A stretch of DNA of 64,000 bases from Nocardia paucivorans NBRC 100373 (GTDB lineage: Bacteria > Actinomycetota > Actinomycetes > Mycobacteriales > Mycobacteriaceae). This document shows positions 60,778 to 64,000 of this stretch, piece after piece. The stretch lies in contig NZ_BAGE01000039.1 in assembly GCF_000308675.1 (NCBI RefSeq), positions 1-64,000 on the forward strand, in the 5' to 3' direction. Position numbers and translations under genes: made by a program. Under the pieces are notes generated by a model. That model ran no database searches and had not been told where the DNA came from. It saw only the letters and a list, made by a program, of their open reading frames with translations. The first letter of the stretch is position 1. Each line of letters starts with the position of its first letter.

Positions 60778-61359
60778 ATGACAACCCATATCGACAGCGA
60801 TGTCCGCATCTCACGTCTACCGGTGCCCGATCGCGCCACCTTGCCACCGCAACTGCAGGACCGATTCGACGCACTGGAAAAGCAACTCGGATACCTGCCG
60901 AACTGGGCGAATTCCTGGGGACTGGGTGGTGAGAACACCGTCCGCCTGATCGACTACATCCTCCCCCTGCTCGACCCGTCCCACGGTGAGTTGAGCTATG
61001 CCGACCGGGAACTGCTCGCCACGGTCACCTCGGCCGAGAACCGTTGCTCGTACTGCCGGCTCAATCACACGAAATCACTGACCGCGGCCTTGGGCGACAA
61101 GATCCTCGCCACCCGCATCGGTCTGGACTACCGCGAGGTTCCCGAGCTGACCGAGCGGCAGCGGGCGCTTGCCGAGTTCGCCTCCAAGGTGGCATTGCAC
61201 ACCCACGAGGTCACCGACGCCGATTATCAGCGGCTACAGGAGCTCGGCTACAGCCCGGAGCAGATCTTCGAAGCCCTGCTCGTCATCACCGTGTTCGCGG
61301 CGGCGAACCGGTTGACGGTGGCGCTCAACGTCATCCCCGATCGGCAGTTCTTCGAATAG
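60778..61359 (+). CDS. AhpD-like peroxidase-related protein (carboxymuconolactone decarboxylase fold)
   Basis: A 193-residue protein of the AhpD/CMD superfamily. The active site NRCSYCRLNH has Cys90, Cys93 and His97 in the CxxCxxxH arrangement seen in alkylhydroperoxidases. The C-terminus (EALLVITVFAAANRLTVALNVIPD) is typical of the uncharacterised peroxidase-related subfamily. It may reduce hydroperoxides with a thiol partner. GAGA precedes ATG 60778. A strong hairpin follows the stop. Confidence 0.88.
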   Translation: MTTHIDSDVRISRLPVPDRATLPPQLQDRFDALEKQLGYLPNWANSWGLGGENTVRLIDYILPLLDPSHGELSYADRELLATVTSAENRCSYCRLNHTKSLTAALGDKILATRIGLDYREVPELTERQRALAEFASKVALHTHEVTDADYQRLQELGYSPEQIFEALLVITVFAAANRLTVALNVIPDRQFFE

Positions 61360-61366
61360 GCCCGAC

Positions 61367-61402
61367 GTCGGTGGTATCCGGCCTGGACCGGATACCACCG
61401 AC
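61367..61402 (+). terminator. 15-bp hairpin after the AhpD-like gene
   Basis: GTCGGTGGTATCCGG (61367-61381) pairs perfectly with CCGGATACCACCGAC (61388-61402) around CCTGGA, eight bases after the stop codon. A stem of this length with a small loop is the best terminator in the window, although no U tract follows. Confidence 0.7.
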
Positions 61403-61419
61403 AGAAGCAGAATGGAGGT

Positions 61420-61822
61420 GTGTCGGAACACCGGGATCGCGCCGAATTCACCTATGCGGAGGTCGGCGCCACCCGGAATGCGTTGCCATCGGGCTATCAC
61501 CATCTGCGACTGCGCTGTCCGTGGGCCGGGGCCACGAGGACCTCACCCGTTTCGGCGATGCCGTACTGGCCTACCGAATCCAACGCGGCCTGCGTATTCT
61601 CGGGCACGCGTAGACGCCGGTGGCCGATCCGCCGGGAACCCCGATAACCCTCTCACCGGGTCTCGGTCCGGTCATGCTGCGCGTACACCGATACCGTCTA
61701 CGGGGTCGTCACCGCGTTCTCTCGGCCGGCTACCTGGTACACCCGAGTGGCCGACTCCCCGCCCACATGATACGGCGCCTGGCCACCTTCGCCTATATGG
61801 CGACATTGCGCCGTACGCCCGG
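61420..61822 (+). pseudogene. DUF1990 gene broken by frameshifts, a stop and a deletion
   Basis: The DUF1990 pattern is split across frames. One frame reads AEFTYAEVGATRN and GYHHLRLR; a second continues VGRGHEDLTRFGDAVLAYRIQRGLRILGHA, hits TAG at 61611-61613 and goes on with ADPPGTPITLSPGLGPVMLR; the first frame then resumes with VYGVVTAFSRPATWYTR up to TGA 61768-61770. About 30 residues that normally join the last two parts are missing. A tail-like IRRLATFAYMATLRR follows in the second frame. The product cannot be made. Confidence 0.85.
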
Positions 61823-61942
61823 TGGATTCCGAGTCGGCACGCCACACAGGCGGTATGGATCCGGTTCGGAAGGCGAGCTCACTCCGAAGAGGTTCGGCGC
61901 CGGTTTCGAGTCGGGCGCGAGAATCGGTGCGGGTCCCCGGGG

Positions 61943-62614
61943 TCAGGAACTCGTCGATGTGGTGTCGGTCGATGCCGCGGACGAGTTCGCGTGCGAGAAC
62001 ACCGCCACCAGGAATTCGGAATCCTCGGTGAACGGGCGCAGATCCCAGGTCGACAGCAGCAGATCCACCGCCAGCCCGACGGCCGCGGCATCGTCGAGGA
62101 ACTGTGGGAACTCGTAGCCGCGGCCGGCGCCGAACCCGATGACCACCCGGCCGTTCGGGGCCAGATGACGGGCGAATCCCGCCAGTACCGCCGTGCGAGT
62201 GGACGGTGCCAGAAAGGTCATCACCTGCCCTGCGCACACGATGGCGTCGAAATCCGCCGCGATACCGTGGGCCGGTAGATCCAGTTCGGCGAGATCACCG
62301 ACCAACCAGGTCGGGCCGGGATGGTCCTCCTCCGCGGCGGCGATCAACACCGGATCGATATCCACCCCGACGACCACATGACCGACCTTGTTGAGGTAAC
62401 CGCCCACGCGGCCCGGACCACAGCCCGCGTCGAGCACCCGAGCGCCCCGGCCGAGCATGGCGTCGATCAACCGCGCCTCCCCGACGATGTCCCGGCCCTC
62501 CGCCGCCATCGTGCGGAACCGCTCCACATACCACGTCGAATGCATCGGATCGGCGGCGGTGATCTCCTCCCAACGACTCGGAGTGCGCTCGCCGGGAGCG
62601 GGTGTGCTCGTCAT
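61943..62614 (-). CDS. Class I SAM-dependent methyltransferase
   Basis: A 223-residue methyltransferase with VLDAGCGPGRVGGYL (motif I), VVGVDIDPVLIAAA (motif II) and DAIVCAGQVMTFL. The STWYVERFRTMAAEGRDI opening is characteristic of an actinobacterial group. GAGGAGA precedes ATG 62614. It lies between the DUF1990 remnant and an MFS gene. Substrate is unknown. Confidence 0.87.
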   Translation of the reverse strand: MTSTPAPGERTPSRWEEITAADPMHSTWYVERFRTMAAEGRDIVGEARLIDAMLGRGARVLDAGCGPGRVGGYLNKVGHVVVGVDIDPVLIAAAEEDHPGPTWLVGDLAELDLPAHGIAADFDAIVCAGQVMTFLAPSTRTAVLAGFARHLAPNGRVVIGFGAGRGYEFPQFLDDAAAVGLAVDLLLSTWDLRPFTEDSEFLVAVFSHANSSAASTDTTSTSS

Positions 62615-62734
62615 CGGTCTCTCCTCGGCTCGACCCATCGCCCGACTCGCGTGTATGCGGCGCCGGTGGGGTATGCGGACTGCTCGTAGCGGATGGTAGG
62701 GGCACCGGACCGGCGCGTGGTCGACGGCTCCGGG

Positions 62735-64000
62735 TCAGGCGGTCGTCCGGTGCCGCTCGTTTTCGGTGCGTCCACCCCGGGACAGGAGGAAGGCGGTCAC
62801 CGACATCAGCAGTAGTACCGCCGCACCGACCGTCACCGCCAGGTGGAGCCCGGTGACGAACGACTCGCGCGCCGCGGTGATCACGGCGGTGTCGGAGCCG
62901 GCGCGTTGGATCGTCTCACCGAGTGTCGGGGCGAAATCACCGCCGGAGCGGAATACCAGCGCCGCCAGCGAACCCAGGAGCGCGAGTCCGAGAGCATTGC
63001 CGAGTTCGAAGCTCGTCTCGGAGATGCCGACCGCGGATCCGGCCCGTTCCGGGGGAACCGACGCGACCGCGACCTCCGATACCAGGGTGAACATCACGCC
63101 ATAACCGATACCGGCGATCGCCGAACCGGCGATGTACCACCCGACGCCGCCATCCACCCCCACCCCGAGCAGGACCAGATTGCCGACCGCCGCCACCGCC
63201 AGCGCGGAGGCGAACGCCCAGCGCACCCCCAGTCGGCGTCCCACCGCCGATCCGGTCATGGAGAACACGAATACCGCGATTGCCATCGGGATGCCCAGTA
63301 CCGCCGCCGCCAGGGGATCGCGGCCGGTCACCGACTGCAACCAGATACTGCTCAGGTAACTGAGGCCGGCCAGCGACATCATGCCCGTCGTGCTCGATCC
63401 GATGGCGAGGGAGAACTGCGCCCGGCCGAACAGCCGCAGATCCAGCAGCGGTTCCGCCAGCCGCCGCTGTCGGCGTACGAACAGTGTCAGGACCGCGGCG
63501 CCGAACGCCGCACTCACCAGCGCCCTGCCGTCGAGTCCGTGCTCGGCCGCGTGTTTGACCGCGTATACGGCCGGCAGGATTCCGCCGATCGATAGCGCCA
63601 CGCTCGGCAGGTCCAGGGGTCCGAGGGTGTGCGCGCGGTGTTCCGGTAGCAACAGTGGGCCGAACAGCAGCAAGACCAGCAATACCGGGACATTGATCAG
63701 GAACACCGAACCCCACCAGAAGTGATGTAGGAGGAATCCACCGATGATCGGGCCGAGGGCCGATCCGCCGGCGAAGAACGCCGTCCACACCCCGATGGCG
63801 GTGGAACGCTGTTTCTCGTTCGGGAACAGGGTGGAGATCAGCGCCAGACTGGACGGTAACAGCGTCGCCCCACCGACTCCCATCAACGCCCGCGCGGCGA
63901 TCAGCACGACGGCGTTCGGTGCGAAGGCCGCCAGCACCGAGGCCACGCCGAATACGGTGGCACCGGTCAGTAGGATGATGCGTCGCCCGATTCGGTCGCC
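62735..64000 (-). CDS. MFS transporter, DHA2 (14-helix) type, N-terminus outside the window
   Basis: 422 codons are visible, read from the right edge to TGA 62735-62737. GDRIGRR at the very edge is motif A after helix 2. ARALMGVGGATLLPSSLALI is the motif C-like drug/proton antiporter segment and PIIGGFLLHHFWWGSVFLINVP follows. About twelve of fourteen helices are present. Such transporters expel drugs or cationic dyes. The start and regulator lie beyond the window. Confidence 0.88.
   Translation of the reverse strand, partial: GDRIGRRIILLTGATVFGVASVLAAFAPNAVVLIAARALMGVGGATLLPSSLALISTLFPNEKQRSTAIGVWTAFFAGGSALGPIIGGFLLHHFWWGSVFLINVPVLLVLLLFGPLLLPEHRAHTLGPLDLPSVALSIGGILPAVYAVKHAAEHGLDGRALVSAAFGAAVLTLFVRRQRRLAEPLLDLRLFGRAQFSLAIGSSTTGMMSLAGLSYLSSIWLQSVTGRDPLAAAVLGIPMAIAVFVFSMTGSAVGRRLGVRWAFASALAVAAVGNLVLLGVGVDGGVGWYIAGSAIAGIGYGVMFTLVSEVAVASVPPERAGSAVGISETSFELGNALGLALLGSLAALVFRSGGDFAPTLGETIQRAGSDTAVITAARESFVTGLHLAVTVGAAVLLLMSVTAFLLSRGGRTENERHRTTA

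Noticed and set aside
1..64000. tRNA, rRNA, insertion sequence or prophage
   Set aside because: No transposase, integrase, phage structural gene, cloverleaf or rRNA segment was recognised.

Overview
The window is 64 kb of high-GC actinobacterial DNA with dense genes, many GTG and TTG starts, and overlapping ATGA/GTGA gene junctions. Several features point to a mycolic-acid-containing actinomycete, most likely Nocardia or a close relative: a GabD2-type dehydrogenase very close to the mycobacterial one, a UsfY-like stress protein, an antigen-85-type esterase, a conservon (cvnABCD), ectoine/hydroxyectoine genes and F420-type and flavin oxidoreductases. The genus is an inference; no rRNA, tRNA or plasmid/phage marker was seen. 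It reads as ordinary chromosome with several decayed genes, not as a mobile island.

Layout. 0-4.2 kb: end of a NUDIX gene, then a complete conservon on the minus strand (sensor-kinase-like CvnA, roadblock CvnB, DUF742 CvnC, GTPase CvnD). 4.3-6.4 kb: gabD2 facing a degenerate DUF779-like gene. 6.8-15 kb: a small lipoprotein, a phosphodiesterase-type protein with a TetR regulator that lacks its N-terminus, a frameshifted epimerase, an LLM oxidoreductase, a methyltransferase, a Baeyer-Villiger-type monooxygenase and a CoA-disulfide-reductase-like flavoprotein. 15-17.7 kb: a zinc-ribbon PP2C phosphatase and a stress cluster (UsfY-like, ChaB-like, a small acidic protein) with promoters fitting the actinobacterial general-stress sigma consensus. 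17.8-22.9 kb: a two-component system followed directly by ectA-ectB-ectC-ectD, closed by a large palindrome. 23-31.4 kb: a TPR/Sel1-like protein, then a divergent locus with two glycosyltransferases, a membrane molybdo-oxidoreductase and a small membrane protein on one side, and a polytopic membrane protein with a second two-component system on the other.

31.4-41.6 kb: a methyltransferase with an HxlR regulator, a hemerythrin, an antigen-85-like esterase, a CYP157-like P450 lacking the ExxR arginine, an APH-fold kinase-like protein, the remnant of an HD hydrolase, a pyruvate-oxidase-type TPP enzyme and an NAD(P)-binding protein. 41.6-44.4 kb: an AdoMet decarboxylase-spermidine synthase fusion and a class III aminotransferase, probably polyamine metabolism. 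44.7-46.3 kb: a ClgR/PopR-like regulator and two clpP genes; one ClpP has alanine in place of the catalytic serine. 46.4-53 kb: an AIM24 protein, a serine hydrolase, a three-gene polar amino acid ABC transporter and ctaD. 53-58 kb: two TetR regulators, each divergent from an oxidoreductase gene and separated from it by clear palindromic operators. 58-64 kb: a ParB-like orphan, two MFS transporters, an AhpD-like protein, a shattered DUF1990 gene and a methyltransferase.

The most unusual points are the Ser-to-Ala ClpP paired with an intact ClpP, the divergent molybdo-oxidoreductase/glycosyltransferase/two-component locus, the sensor pair linked to the ectoine operon, the two operator systems near 53.9 and 56.6 kb, and four damaged genes (epimerase, TetR, HD hydrolase, DUF1990).
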